Source: Haematobia irritans
Lineage: Eukaryota; Arthropoda; Insecta; Diptera; Muscidae
DNA: 64,000 bases
Direction of reading: 5' to 3'
Assembly: GCF_050003625.1 (NCBI RefSeq)
Contig: NC_134397.1
Coordinates: 224,440,537 to 224,504,536, forward strand
The translations under genes and the position numbers were made by a program. Shown here in pieces: positions 13,046 through 24,690 of the stretch. The first letter of the stretch is position 1. Each line of letters opens with the position of its first letter. The notes beneath the pieces were generated by a model that saw only the letters and a list, made by a program, of their open reading frames with translations, made no database searches and was not told the origin of the DNA.

Positions 13046-13682
13046 TGGCGACGCTTTTTTGCAGCATTACTAAGATATTAATTTATGAAAGAATAGTTTT
13101 AATATCAATTACTATTTTTTATTCAACTAAATCATAAGTTCAACCACAGCTTTATTTCATAAATATCAGACTTTAATTTTTATAAAAATGTAAAATCGTA
13201 AATAGGTTTTCAAATTCTGGGGGGGCTAAAATTTTTCTGGGGGGTCTAAGCCCCCTCCCCAGAGGCCTTCCTACGCTTATGATGGGGGCTATATATAACC
13301 ATTTTTGGCATGGTTGTTAGAGACCATATACCAACACCATGTACCAAATTTCAGCCAGATCGGATGAAATGTGCTTCTTTTAGAGGCTCCGCAAGCCTGG
13401 GGGTCTGTTTATATGGGGGCTATACGTAAAAGTGAACCGATATGACCCATTTGCAATACCATCCGACCTACATCAATAAAAACTACTTGTGCCAAGTTTC
13501 GTTCGGAAGTTAGCGTGATTTCAACAGAAGGACCGACGGACGAACATGCTTAGATCGACTCAGAATTTCACCACGACCCAGAATATATATACTTTATGGG
13601 GTCTTAGAGCAGTATTTCGAGGTGTTGCAAACCGAAGGACAAAGTTAATATACCCCCATCCTATGGTGGAGGGTATAAAAAA

Positions 13683-14261
13683 ATCTGTTTGTATGGGTCA
13701 CATAAAATTTAGGATTTATGAGAACCATTTTACAAGAAGGTGACATGATGAAATAAGGGCTTCGTTTTCATCCGCTTCTAATTCCAATTTATATATAATT
13801 ATTTAGCGACTTTTCGGCTTTTAATTATGTATATGATCTTGCAAACAAGAAATATAAGAAATGTATGTCAAGTATGTTGTGCACTCTAGAATCCTTTCAA
13901 GCGTGACCTGATCGATCTTTTTTATAACACTTGTTTCGGGCCTCATACGTATTTTCTGCAAGGCAATCTACAGTTACTATTGAATCCTCGTATATTTGTG
14001 ATAAATATATTAACATCTTGTATATTGTGGCAGGCATCAGGTACCATTTTTATTTGTTGAAAAATATGAGGACGTGTCTTTGAGTAGCATTTTCAAATTC
14101 TGAGGAGAATGCAATTAAGATTGTGTGTAAATGTTAAAAAAAAAACACAATATTAATACCAGTAAAATATGCTAAATGGTCCATGTAAGAAAATACTCTT
14201 CTCGCTGTGTTTTCATCGCTATTTCCGCTGCCATTTGATTTCGGCTTTTCAATATGAAGAC
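13683..14261. other. No gene seen
   Basis: AT-rich sequence without recognised repeat or coding frame. Confidence 0.4.
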
Positions 14262-14590
14262 CACACAGAAAAAACAGTAAACTACATTATGGAAAAATGA
14301 ACTATCTCGTGCGAAAATTGAACTAAATTGTATTCCAAATTTTGAGATTCATTAAACTAACGAAAATAAATTCGACATTTTGTGGATGTTTAATTTACGA
14401 AATTCATCTTTATCGAAAAGAAAAAATGAATTAAAAATAAAGAAAAAATCTTAGGCGCCAAATTATTCCCATTTTAACCACGCTGTAGTTCATTCTTGCT
14501 ATTTTTGAGAAGTGTACGAAAAACTTCTTCTGTTACCTATTAACGTCAACAATATACCTATGTTGTTTGGTTGTCATGTGTTGAGCAATT
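14262..14590 (+). repeat. R9a, MITE-like repeat
   Basis: Begins CACACAGAAAAAACAGTAAAC. It shares GCGAAAATTGAACTAAATTG, GGCGCCAAA and CTGTAGTTCATTCTT with 23031-23497, whose far end TTTTTTTTCTGTGTG is the inverted counterpart of this start. The right boundary is uncertain. Confidence 0.5.
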
Positions 14591-14804
14591 ACTTAGCAAG
14601 GCAAATTTAGTGCAGGGATGGTAAATTGTGTTGGCGAAAAAGTACTAAAAATGTATTAAAAATGTACTTTTCGAAGTCAAAATATGCTACAATTACATAA
14701 TATCAAATTTAAAGACTATTGTAAAAGTATATGTATATTTAAATCTAGGCCGATTTAGGCATTTTTTTTTTTTTGAATCTTCTAAACAAATCTTATTTCG
14801 CAAA

Positions 14805-15300
14805 ATTTTATTTTTATAGGAAATTTTGTCAAAATTTTATTTCTATAGAATTTTTTTTGTAAATTTTATATCTATACAAAATTTTGTCAACAATTTATTT
14901 CTATAGAAAATTTTTTGTAAATTTTATTTCTATAGAAAATGTTGTCAAAATTTTATTTCGAAAAAAAATGTTGTCCAATTTTTATTCTATAAGAAATTTT
15001 GTCAACATTTTATTTACATAGGCAAAATTTAATTCTTATAGAAAATTTTGTCAACAATTTATTTCTTGTTAAATTTGTATTTCTATAGAAAATTTTGTCA
15101 AAATTTTATTTCTATAGAAAATTTTGACAAAATTTTATTTCTATAGAAAATCTTGTCAAAAGTTTATTTCAATAGAAAATTTATGAAGAATATTTATGGC
15201 GAACATTTATGAAGAAAAACTACCAAAATCAAGAACTCTACCAATTTACAAAACAGTGAAAAAATGTACCATGATTTGTAGAATTCTACCCACCGGCCGG
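14805..15300 (-). repeat. M3, minisatellite element
   Basis: About 12 diverged copies of the 30-bp unit (TTTCTATAGAAAATTTTGTC) run to 15185, followed by the M end AACTACCAAAATCAAGAACTC, CTACCAATTTAC and GTAGAATTCTACC. Confidence 0.75.
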
Positions 15301-15398
15301 CTCTAAGCATTATTACTAAAGACACCATTTGTTTATTTCGTCTCCTTCTGGACGTTTCAAATATCTTATAATACTCTGTTCCTCAGTGTGGCGGAAAA
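15301..15398 (+). repeat. D2 tail remnant
   Basis: Matches the last ~100 bp of D2a and D2b: AAGACACCAT, TCGTCTCCTTCTGG, CTTATAATACTCTGTTCC and GTGTGGCG. The rest of the element is missing. Confidence 0.7.
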
Positions 15399-15929
15399 AA
15401 ATCACATTCCACGTTTCACATTTGCGGGCGAATGTGGTGTTGACAATATTCCTCTCAAAAATTTTGAGATCCTGTAATAAAAACTAAAATATCCTCAATT
15501 TGGTATATGTTTATTTCTTCAGTGTCCGTTATTTATAATTTTTAGAGTTGAGTTGATATCTGCGAAACGTTCACATTTAGAAAAGGATAACTCTATATAT
15601 AGAGTAATCGGGATGAAAAAGTACCAAATGGCTCAAGTTGCCACGGTGCTTTTGGCAGTCGAAATGTATCAAAAAAAAAAAAAAAAAAACACAAAAGTGT
15701 CAACTTTATCAACCCAGATTTAGTGAGGTATTTTTCGTATCACAAAAACAAAAATGTCAGTTGCCATATTGAAACTTTGATTGTCAGTCAAATTGAATTA
15801 AATTTCCTACTTGTTGAATAATAGAGGAAATCTGGAAATGCATTGAAGTATGCTTCGAAATAGGAAAAAATGTGTTACGGTTCGCAAGAATAATTGAAGT
15901 AATTCTTACCATCAATTATGAGGACCACT
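15399..15929. other. No gene seen; includes an A-run
   Basis: AT-rich sequence with a run of about 20 A at 15669-15690. No gene or repeat assignment. Confidence 0.4.
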
Positions 15930-15931
15930 TA

Positions 15932-16492
15932 CCAGGTATACCGGTATGAAATGAGCGTTTTTATTCATGCACCCATTTTCCACACTTTTGGATCTTTCCC
16001 ATATATTTTAAACGGTCAGATATTGTTTGTTGCGCAACATTTAACATTACTGCTATTTGCTTTTGACTCAAAGTGCCATCTCCATCCAATTCGGCGTCCT
16101 TAAACTTTTTTGGTGGCCTTCCACGTTCTTCATTTCTCACATCAAAATAATTATTGCTGAACCGTTAAAACCATCTTTTGCATGTTGTTTCTGATAGAGC
16201 ATGATCACCATATACCTCGACAAGCAATCGATGGGACTCTGTAGCACTTTTCTTCAACTGAAAACAAAAAAATTAATGATTTCCGTAAATCATTACTTTC
16301 TGGTACAAATTTCGACATTTTTAACACGATGAAAAAAAAAATATGATGTTGTCCGTTCGATGACTTGATGTATACTAAATATTTTTCACAGATGTCATAG
16401 AAAACAAGCAAAAAAAATAGGGGCTCATTCACAACAAATGTTCCTTTTCGAGATATTTGTATCTTGACGCTCACTTCATACCGGTATACTGG
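15932..16492 (-). mobile_element. Mariner-derived internal-deletion element (561 bp)
   Basis: TA at 15930-15931 and 16493-16494. The inverted ends share CCAG(G/-)TATACCGGTATGAA and TGAGCG for about 27 bp. The pattern of a CAGGT-like start, GTATGAAATG and then GCGT is like Mos1/mauritiana-type mariner ends. It holds only the start of a transposase gene. Confidence 0.88.
15961..16318 (-). pseudogene. Mariner transposase N-terminal fragment
   Basis: The minus strand from an ATG at 16318 reads MSKFVPESNDLRKSLIFLF, then in another frame LKKSATESHRLLVEVYGDH and ALSETTCKRWF. After a further break come RGRPPKKFKDAELD, LNVAQQTISDRLK and MGKIQKCGKWVHE, then stop. These are the two helix-turn-helix modules and linker of DD34D mariners. 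The whole catalytic domain is missing, and at least two frame breaks are present. It could not act as an enzyme; at most it marks a former end-binding domain. Confidence 0.9.
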
Positions 16493-16494
16493 TA

Positions 16495-18026
16495 GGTTAA
16501 CTTCAAATCTGCATGCAGATAAAAACCGACTCTATGTTAAATTTCAATACGATAGTTAAAATGTCTTGAAACTTCAGTCTGATCCATAATATATATAATT
16601 TGATTGGAATTCATGTGTTACAAATGGAATGGTAAACTTTTTATAATATCACAAAAAGATGGGTGAGGCGATTCCCTCAAATTTTCATACACCCTCCGCG
16701 TATAGAAATCTAAACAAAATCTATAACTAATCTAGCATCCTTCCAAGCATATAGTATGCAAATATTACCAAGTGTGGTAAATTATTTATTGCATGCTCAA
16801 TGTGAAAAGTGGGATGTCCAGCATGACAATGGTAGGATGTCCACCATTCAGGTAAATTCTATAACACAAATTGCATTCGTACTTCTGGTGTCATCTTCAA
16901 TTTCAAATTCAATTATAAAATTTTCCCAATTGGTATGGAGTGGACAAATAAAATAAATTAGCTTTGTTAGCATCATCGTCATCATCATCAGTGGTAATAA
17001 CCAACAACACAAAATTAGATAGATGGGCAAAAGGACCCGGACCCATACCTATAGCATAGAAGCTAATACAGCTAAGTGATGACCCCTAAGAAGGTTTGTT
17101 ACATAAACCATTTGACACGAAAACGGTGATTCTCTTGTAGTCTCTGCAAATCATAAGGGGTGGTGAGAATATGGGATCAAATGTGCCCTTAGTTGTTGTC
17201 ATTCAGCAGCAGGGATACTGTATCCATTTGTTGTAATGTAATCATGACAAATCAAGGAGGGTACAAATACAAGACATACGTCCGTATGAGAGCATATCCT
17301 TAGATTTTTTTTCCTGCCGCAAACCACATTAGAGGGTATTGGAAGTCTGCGTATATGTGAGAGTGTATGTTTGTGTTTATAGCCGCCAGCAGTGTCCGTT
17401 ATCAAATTCCAATGACATTATTTCCAATCCATGACTCTGGTTGTATTGTTTAAGGGCAATTTTTCAATTATTGTTTCATCACAAGTCCACACACACACAA
17501 AACAATGAAGACGGGGGTTCCCATTCTCTCCCCTCTCTTCGATCAACCTTCTTCAATTTCATCCTATGCATTTGTAATGCGTTCTCTTTCTTCTTTGTCC
17601 GGGAATTATCTCCGTTTAATGATATGTTGCAGTCTGAGTTGCCATGGTATTCCCACTTGACCATTGGTGGTAGATGGTCATGGTCATTTTATGGATTAGT
17701 ACCAGTAGCTGTTATTGGTGTTGTTTCTGTGGGGACAATTTGCTGTTCCAATTGAATTTCTTTGATTTTTATATGGCATGCGACAATGAGACCATCGACC
17801 GCCACTTTGTTAGTGGCATGACCCCAAATCACATAAAATATCACATGTCACCAGCCCGGGGAATACTCGCAGAGGCAGTGTAAATGTCTAGTATCATTTT
17901 GGAATTAAAATATTGTCAATTGAATATTGTGTTTGGGGATAATGATGCGAAAATGTAATGAGAAACGCTACCGCAGGATGAGAGGTATAAAATCCCCTTG
18001 AAGATTGTTCAATATTTTAATATAAG
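16495..18026. other. No gene seen; possibly single-copy DNA
   Basis: Less AT-rich than its surroundings and free of recognised repeats. Frames reach about 104 codons (17441-17755) but show no known domain and overlap frames on the other strand. A CATCATCGTC triplet patch is at 16974-16990. I see no supported exon. Confidence 0.4.
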
Positions 18027-19180
18027 CTTAACTAAATAGTATGTTTGTAATTACTCCAGGAAAAAAATTACTTGGATTCACAGATTTTGAGCTTCCCTTA
18101 AGGATTTTGGTATTGATTGTGAGCCAAAAATGAGGCTTCTTTAAAATTAAGATATTTTTAAGGACCTATATATCTTAGAAATAAAATGTTGACTTAATTT
18201 TCTATCGAAATAAAATTTTGACATAATTTTCTGTAGAAATAAAATTTTGTAAAAGTTTTCTACAAAAATAAAATTTTGAAACATTTTTTTATAGGAAAAA
18301 TAAAATTCTATAGAAAAAATTTTACGAAAATTTTCTGTAGACATAACATTTTATTTGTTGTTGATATTGTTGACTTTTTAATTTAGATTTTATGATTTTT
18401 TGATTGAAGAAATCAGCCGAAATATCAGAAAATAAAAACAACAAGAGGCCAAAAATTTCACGTTTAATTTATAGAAATAATATTTTGACACAATTTTCTA
18501 TAGAAACAAATTTTTGTGATAATTTTCAATAGAAATAAAATTTTGAGAAAATTTTCTATAGAAATAAAATTTTGAGAAAAATTTTTATAGAAAAGGTATT
18601 TGAAATAAAATTTTGAAAAAAAATCTATAGCAATAACATTTTGAGAAAATTTTCTATAGAACTAAAGTATTAAATAACTAAAGTATTAATTAACTAAATA
18701 GTATGTTTGTAATCACTCCAGGAAAAAAATTACTTGGATCCAAAGATTTTGACCTTCCCTTAAGGATTTTGGTATTGATTCCGAGCCAAAAATGAGGCTT
18801 CTTTAAAATTAAGATATTTTTAAGGACCTATATATCTTAGAAATAAAATGTTGACTTAATTTTCTATCGAAATAAAATTTTGACATAATTTTCTGTAGAA
18901 ATAAAATTTTGAGAAAGTTTTCTACAGAAATAAAATTTTGAGAAAAATTTTTATTGGAAAAAATGAAATTTTTATATAGAAAAAAAAAAATTCTATAGAA
19001 TAAAATTTTACGAACATTTTCTGTAGACATAACATTTTATTTGTTGTTGATATTGTTGACCTTTTAATTTAATTTTTATGATTTTTTGATGACGAAGTCA
19101 ACCAAAATAACGGAAAATATCAAAAATGTCACGTTTAGTTTATGGTCTCATAGCCGAGATTATGAGATAAAAATCATAGA
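18027..19180. repeat. Tandem duplication of an R2-start plus minisatellite module
   Basis: The module AACTAAATAGTATGTTTGTAAT, an R2 5' fragment (TTACTTGGAT, CTTCCCTTAAGGATTTTGG), M units and TTATTTGTTGTTGATATTG occurs at 18027-18470 and again at 18690-19140. Parts recur near 21540-21700. M units fill 18178-18355, 18480-18670 and 18838-19030. Confidence 0.7.
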
Positions 19181-19218
19181 AATAATATGTTGACACAATT
19201 TTCTATAGAAATAAAATT

Positions 19219-19768
19219 TTGTTCGTTTTGTTTTTTATTGTTGGCTTCTCTTCAATCGTTATTGTTGTTTTTGATCTCAGCTTAAAGCCATGCATTGGCT
19301 AAACTACAAGTGTAGCTTAACCAACAGAGGAAAAGTATGCTTGTCAAATTTATTTGGGCAAAGCCCTATAGACTGCAAGATGGTTGGATGTACAGCTGTT
19401 TCGGAATTACCACATTCCTCATCAGCATCCTCTACTTGCAGCAAAGGAAAAGAGATATGCTGGCAAATTTGTTTAGGCAGTAGCCGACTATCAAACCCTT
19501 TTTCGGGAGGTTCAAGCGTAGTTCACTTTGGGTTGAGTGAATTACCCGAATTTATTCTGATAATTGGTTGATAGTTTTGCTGCAAGTAGAGGATGCTGAT
19601 GAGGAATGTGGTAATTCCGAAACAGCTGTACATCCAACCATCTTGCTGTCTATAGGGCTTTGCCCAAATAAATTTGACAAGCATACTTTTCCTCTGTTGG
19701 TTAAGCTACACTTGTAGTTTAGTCAATGCATGGCTTTAAGCTGAGATCAAAAACAACAATAACAATAA
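19219..19768. mobile_element. FB1, fold-back element
   Basis: Arms of about 193 bp at 19254-19446 and 19573-19766 are near-perfect inverted repeats around a ~126-bp loop. Arms begin TTGTTTTTGATCTCAGC and contain CTACAAGTGTAGCTTAACC. Each arm carries the frame MLVKFIWAKPYR: plus strand 19337-19483 (48 codons) and minus strand 19684-19523 (53 codons). Both flanks are M minisatellite. Confidence 0.85.
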
Positions 19769-20758
19769 AATTTTGTGATAATATTCAATAGAAATAAAAT
19801 GTTGAGAAAGTTTTCTACAGAAATAAAATTTGAGAAAAACTTTTATAGAAAAATATTTGAGAACATTTTCTATAGAAAAAAATTTGAAAAAAAACTATAG
19901 CAATAAAATTTTGAGATAATTTTCTATAGAAATAAAGTTTTGAGAAAATTGTCCATAGAACTAAAGTATTTAGAAAATGTTCTATAGAAATAAAATTTTG
20001 AGAAAATTTCCTAAAGAAATAAAATTTTGTGAAAATTTTCTAATGAACTAAAATTTTGAGAAAATTTTCTATAAAAAAATTATTTGAGAAAATTTTCTAA
20101 AGAAATAAAATTTTGTGATAATTTTCTAATGTACTAAAATTTTGAGAAAATTTTCTATAGAAATAAAATTTAGAGAAAATTTTCTATGGAAATAAAATTT
20201 TGAGAAAATTTTCTATAGAAATCAAATTTTGAGAAAGTTTTCTACAGAAACAAAATTTTGAGAAAACTTTCTGAAGAAATAAGATATTCTAAAGAATTAA
20301 TATTTTGAGAAAATTGTCTATAGAATAAAATTTAAAGAAAATTTTCTATAGATATAAAATTTTCTACAGAAATAAAATTTTGAGATAATTTTCTATAGAA
20401 ATAAAATTTTAAAAAAATTCTATAGAATAAAATTTGAGATAATTTTCTATAGAAATAAACTTTTGAAAAATTTTTCTATAAAAATAAAATTTTGAAAAAA
20501 AAAATTCCATAGAATAAAATTTTACGAATACTTACTATAGAAAAAAAATTTTAAGAAAATTTTCTATAGAAATAAAATTTTGAGAACATTTTTTAAAGAA
20601 ATAAAATTTTGAGAAAATTTTTTAGAGACATAAAATTTGGGATAATTTTCTATAGAAATAAAATGTTGAGAAAATTTGCTATCGAAATAAAATTTTGAAA
20701 AAAATTGAATACAATTTTACGAAAATTTTAATAGAAATAACATTTTGACAAAGATTCT
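19769..20758 (+). repeat. 30-bp minisatellite array (~33 units)
   Basis: Diverged tandem units of the type TTTCTATAGAAATAAAATTT TTGAGAAAA (the plus strand of M). The unit centre CTATAG is palindromic. Frames crossing it are artefacts. Confidence 0.9.
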
Positions 20759-20760
20759 TA

Positions 20761-21380
20761 CATTCGAAAAAAAGTTTACTTGGATCCAAAGGTTTTGACC
20801 TTCCCTTAAGGATTTTGGTATTGATTCCGAGCCAAACTTCTTTAAAATAAAGACTTTTTTAACGGACCTCCATGGCTTAAAATCTAGGATCAATAAAATT
20901 AAAATTGGATACTGATCTCATTCATCGAACTTTTATTCTCTTATTCTTGCGATATATTAATAAAGGTATTTATGTACAAACAAATTCCAATTTGAAAATC
21001 GTAATTATGCCAGATACTTCAAAGTAAAAACAGTTTTCTTAATGCTAAAAAAAACTTTAAACCAAAGATGCAAATCTTTAAAATTATATATTTGAAGCGA
21101 TTTTATCTTAAATTTAAAAATGCAATATGTCAGTTGAGTTAAAAATGTTTTTCTTTATTTTAACTTACTTCAAAGATCTACAACTTCAGCAGAGAGACAC
21201 AAAATTTCAAGACTTGTGTCCTAAATTTAATGAAAAAATTTTTGAAGCAAGCATTATAAACTTTCTTTTAATTAAAATGTCATTATTTTAAAGAATTTTG
21301 TCCTTAAAATTACGTAAATTTCGAGTCCTAAAATTTAAGTTGCATAATCTTCCATATTAGGTCAATAGTTTTTTTCAGTG
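20761..21380 (+). mobile_element. R2b, TA-flanked MITE-like element
   Basis: Start CATTCGAAAAAAAGTTTAC, end inverted CACTGAAAAAAACTATTG, TA on both sides. Marker sequences are CTTCCCTTAAGGATTTTGG and CATATTAGGTCAATAG. 620 bp, non-coding, inserted in the minisatellite. Confidence 0.75.
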
Positions 21381-21382
21381 TA

Positions 21383-22345
21383 TAGAAATAAAATCTAGGC
21401 ATAATTTGCTGTAGAAATAAAATTTTGAGAAAGTTTTCTACGGAAACAAAAGTTTTGGATAATTTTTTATAGAAAAACAAAATTAAAATTTTTTATAGAA
21501 ATAAAGTAAAAAAAATCTATAGAGTAACATTGTACGAAAATTTTCTGTAGAAATAACATTTCTATTGACCTTTTAATTAAATTTTTATGATTTTTTGATG
21601 ACGACCGAAATATCAGAAAATAAAAACAAAAAGAAGCCAAAAATGTCATGTTTAATTTATAGATCTAGAGCCGAGACTATGAGATAAAAATCATAAAAAT
21701 AATTTTTTGACACAATTTTCTATAGAAATAAAATTTTGTGATAATATTCAATAGAAATAAAATGTTGAGAAAGTTTTTTCTATAGAAATAAAATTTAAAA
21801 AAAATTTCGATAGCAATAACATTTTGACATAATTTTCTATAGAAATAAAATGTTCAGAAAATTTTCTATAGAACTAAAGTATTTAGAAAATTTCCTAAAG
21901 AAATAAAATTTTGTGAATATTTTATAATGAACTAACATTTTGAGAAAATTTTCTATAGAAATAAAATTTTGAGAAAATTTTCCATAGAAATCAAATTTTG
22001 AGAAAGTTTTCTACAGAAACAAAATTTTGAGAATACTTTCTAAAGAACTAAAATTTTGTGAGAAAATTTTCTATAGAATAAAATTTAAAGAAAATTTTCT
22101 ATATTTATATAAAATTTTGAGAAAGTTTTCTACGGAAATAAAATTTTGAGATAATTTTCTATAGAAATAAAATTTTGAAAAAAATAAATAAAGTAGAATA
22201 AAATTTTACGAACATTTTCTATAGAAATAACATTCCAAGAAAATTTTCTATAGAAAAAAAAAATGTTGAGAAAATTTTTGAATGAAATAAAATTTTGAGA
22301 AAATTTTTTAAAGACATAAGATTTTGAGATCATTTTCTATAGAAA
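21383..22345 (+). repeat. 30-bp minisatellite array
   Basis: Same unit as 19769-20758, with a non-minisatellite stretch at about 21545-21700 related to 18360-18470 and 19040-19180. Confidence 0.88.
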
Positions 22346-22416
22346 TAAAATTTACAAATAAAAAATACTTTCCTCGGGAACGAAATTTTGGACAAAGGAA
22401 ATTTTCTTTATATTTA

Positions 22417-23028
22417 CACTGAAAAAAATATTGTCGTGAGGTCAAAGATTTCATGTTTTCTTTCTCTAAAATAATTTTCCTTGTCCAAAAGTCGATAAAC
22501 TTTTCAATGAAGTCGTATTGTCCTTATAATTAAGTGATTTGACTTAAAAATGGGTATCTTAACATGAAAGAAAAAAATTATAGGCTAAGGTCAACTTGAC
22601 TTTAATAATTCAGAAAAATTCTTTAAATTTAATGAAATTGTCTTTAAATTTGTTGTCTTTTTGCATCTTGACTACAAAGCAAAAAATCGTTAAAATATAG
22701 GACATGTTTTTCAAAACTTTATTTTAAAGAAGTTTTTTACTTCAAACATAGCATAATTTCTACTGGAAGTCGAGTCCTAATTTGGAAAATAAAGTTGCAG
22801 TTAACTCGTTTTTAAAGGACTTTTATAGCATATGAAGAAAAAAAGCTGAGAAAGCGAAAAATTAAAATTTGATTCCTAGAAGCAAGTTCACAAAACCTAA
22901 ATTTAAAAGAGAATTGTGTCTTAAAAGTATCCTTACTTGTATTCTCTGCTTCTTTGGCTCGGAATCAATACCAAATTTTTTAAAGTAAAGACAAAATCTT
23001 TGGAACCGCGTATGCTTTTTTTTCAGTG
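22417..23028 (+). mobile_element. R3a, TA-flanked MITE-like element
   Basis: Termini CACTGAAAAAAATATTG and, inverted, CACTGAAAAAAAAGCATAC, flanked by TA. 612 bp. Internal marks: GTGAGGTCAAAGATTTCATG, CAATGAAGTCGTATTG and TTGACTACAAAGC. No gene. Confidence 0.85.
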
Positions 23029-23030
23029 TA

Positions 23031-23497
23031 TATATATGTGTGTACCGACAATGGGTAAACTGTTTTATAGGAAGAATAATCTAACTCGAGCGAAAATTGA
23101 ACAAAATTGTACTCCACATCCAGGACATGTTAATGCCCTTTTGTACTTTTTTACTGCAGTTCTCGAAATTACATCCTCTCATAGAATAAAAAATTAAATA
23201 AAAGTAAAGAAGAAAATCATTGGCGCCAAACCATACTGTAGTTCATTCTTACTATTTGTTTAAATCGTACGAAAATTTTCGTTTGCTTTAGTTCATATTG
23301 AACTTATGTGTACGGTCATTGAACTTTATACCTACGTTTTGTTCATAAAATATTTGAGACATACTCGTACTTAACAAAAAGAAAATTTCATTGGATCATT
23401 CGAAAAAATAATAAAATTTAACTACAAACAAATATTTTTTTACAATAAAAAAAGTTAAATTTAGCGTTAGTTTAACTATGGATTTTTTTTCTGTGTG
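23031..23497 (+). repeat. R9b, MITE-like repeat cut at its left by R3a
   Basis: Shares GCGAAAATTGAAC, ATTGGCGCCAAACC and CTGTAGTTCATTCTTAC with R9a and ends TTTTTTTTCTGTGTG. The left end is missing beside R3a. Confidence 0.5.
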
Positions 23498-23713
23498 AGA
23501 ATATAAATTCGTATATAGCTCCCAATATATTTGCAGGAGTTGACATGGTGTCAAAAATGTTGGTCTTCAAAGTAGTGGGGGGTATAAAATAATCTGTCCC
23601 CCTAAATTTAACTCTCTAATGCCCTAATTTTTTTGCCAGCTGATTAAATTTTCAATGTTAACGACACAAAAGCAAGAAAACTAAACAAGAAAAATTTATA
23701 TGGTAAAATTCAG
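23498..23713. other. Short spacer, nothing recognised
   Basis: About 215 bp of AT-rich sequence between R9b and R6b. Confidence 0.4.
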
Positions 23714-23715
23714 TA

Positions 23716-24688
23716 CACGGATGAAAAAGACTGTTTTTCATATGTTTGGCTATAAACATTATATGTTTGGAACACAAATTTTTAAACACAATATTTTTGA
23801 GTGCAAGCATATAATGTTCATAAACTAGCATAACATGTTTGGGACATATATGTTAATACGTTAGAACATATTATGTTTGGGACATATGTTTGTAAATATA
23901 ATATGCTTGGATGCAAACATATATTAATTTAGAAATTGCCTATAAACATATATGTGTTTAGTAGCTTGGAGCGCTATTTAACAGGGAGCGATATTGAATT
24001 AAGTTGGTGGTTGTTGCTTGTTATTACAAAATTAACATTTTATTTTTCCTTGGGCAATTGATCAGCTACTTCTTTGATCCTTACAAACTGTGTGGTCCGC
24101 TGTTCGAATCCCCGTCCGGCAAAAGGTAAAATTAAAATAAAAAAAATCATACAATTGAATAATTTCTTCTACAATGTTTGTATTACAGAAAAAGGTGCTA
24201 AGAACTAAAAAATCTCGTGGAAGTGAGAAAGATGTGGGGGAATATACAATTGGGCAGAAACAAAATTTTGAGCATTCAGGTCGAAAACCTATGTTGTTAG
24301 CACCTACATTACCTGTTTATTTTCATAATTCATTATGATTGTAAATATATAAATAAATAAATAAAATTTTGAGCACAATATTGTTTGGGAGAATTTTTTT
24401 AAGCATATAATATTTTTGGGTGCAAAATGCTTCCAAACATATTATATGTTCACAAAATAACATATTGTTTTTTGGAAGACAACATTATTGAATTTGGATG
24501 CAAAAATACAAAATGTTTGGAACTTTGACTACCCAAACATATATTGTTTAGACCAATATGCTTTCAAACATATTATATATTGGAAGAGATCAAACATATA
24601 AATGTTTGGGCAATACCCAAAAATGTATATGCTTGAAGCAAAATATGTTTGGGAGTATATGTTACAGAGGCGATTTTTTGTGAGGGTG
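23716..24688 (+). mobile_element. R6b, TA-flanked element with one tRNA-like unit
   Basis: Start CACGGATGAAAAAGACTG, end inverted CACCCTCACAAAAAATCG, TA at 23714-23715 and 24689-24690. Both arms are rich in CATATGTTTGG. Only unit Y remains (about 24080-24125, with GTTCGAATCCCC). 973 bp versus 1,746 bp for R6a. Confidence 0.82.
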
Positions 24689-24690
24689 TA

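Larger units (their letters stand above)
11917..13281. mobile_element. hAT-like non-autonomous element with 8-bp target duplication
   Basis: The flanks repeat ATGGGGGC at 11909-11916 and 13282-13289; D1 copies elsewhere have this octamer once. Ends are CATTAGCGTAG and, inverted, CATAAGCGTAGG. Eight-base duplications with short CA-starting termini are typical of hAT elements. Length 1,365 bp; no transposase frame. Two smaller repeats lie inside. Confidence 0.75.
9406..13682. mobile_element. D1b, INE-1-like element broken by a mariner and a hAT-like insert
   Basis: The head ACAAGTA is at 9406-9412 and continues as TACGGCCGTAAG at 10736 after removing the mariner. An M element (11055-11440), D1 tiles, the GACGGACGAACATGC block near 13532 and the end CCTATGGTGGAGGGTATAAA follow. 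A second insertion occupies 11917-13281. Without the inserts it is about 1.6 kb, similar to D1a. Confidence 0.8.

Noticed and set aside
17441..17755. 104-codon frame as a possible exon
   Set aside because: No recognised motif and no clear splice-site pair around a conserved block; opposite-strand frame overlaps it.
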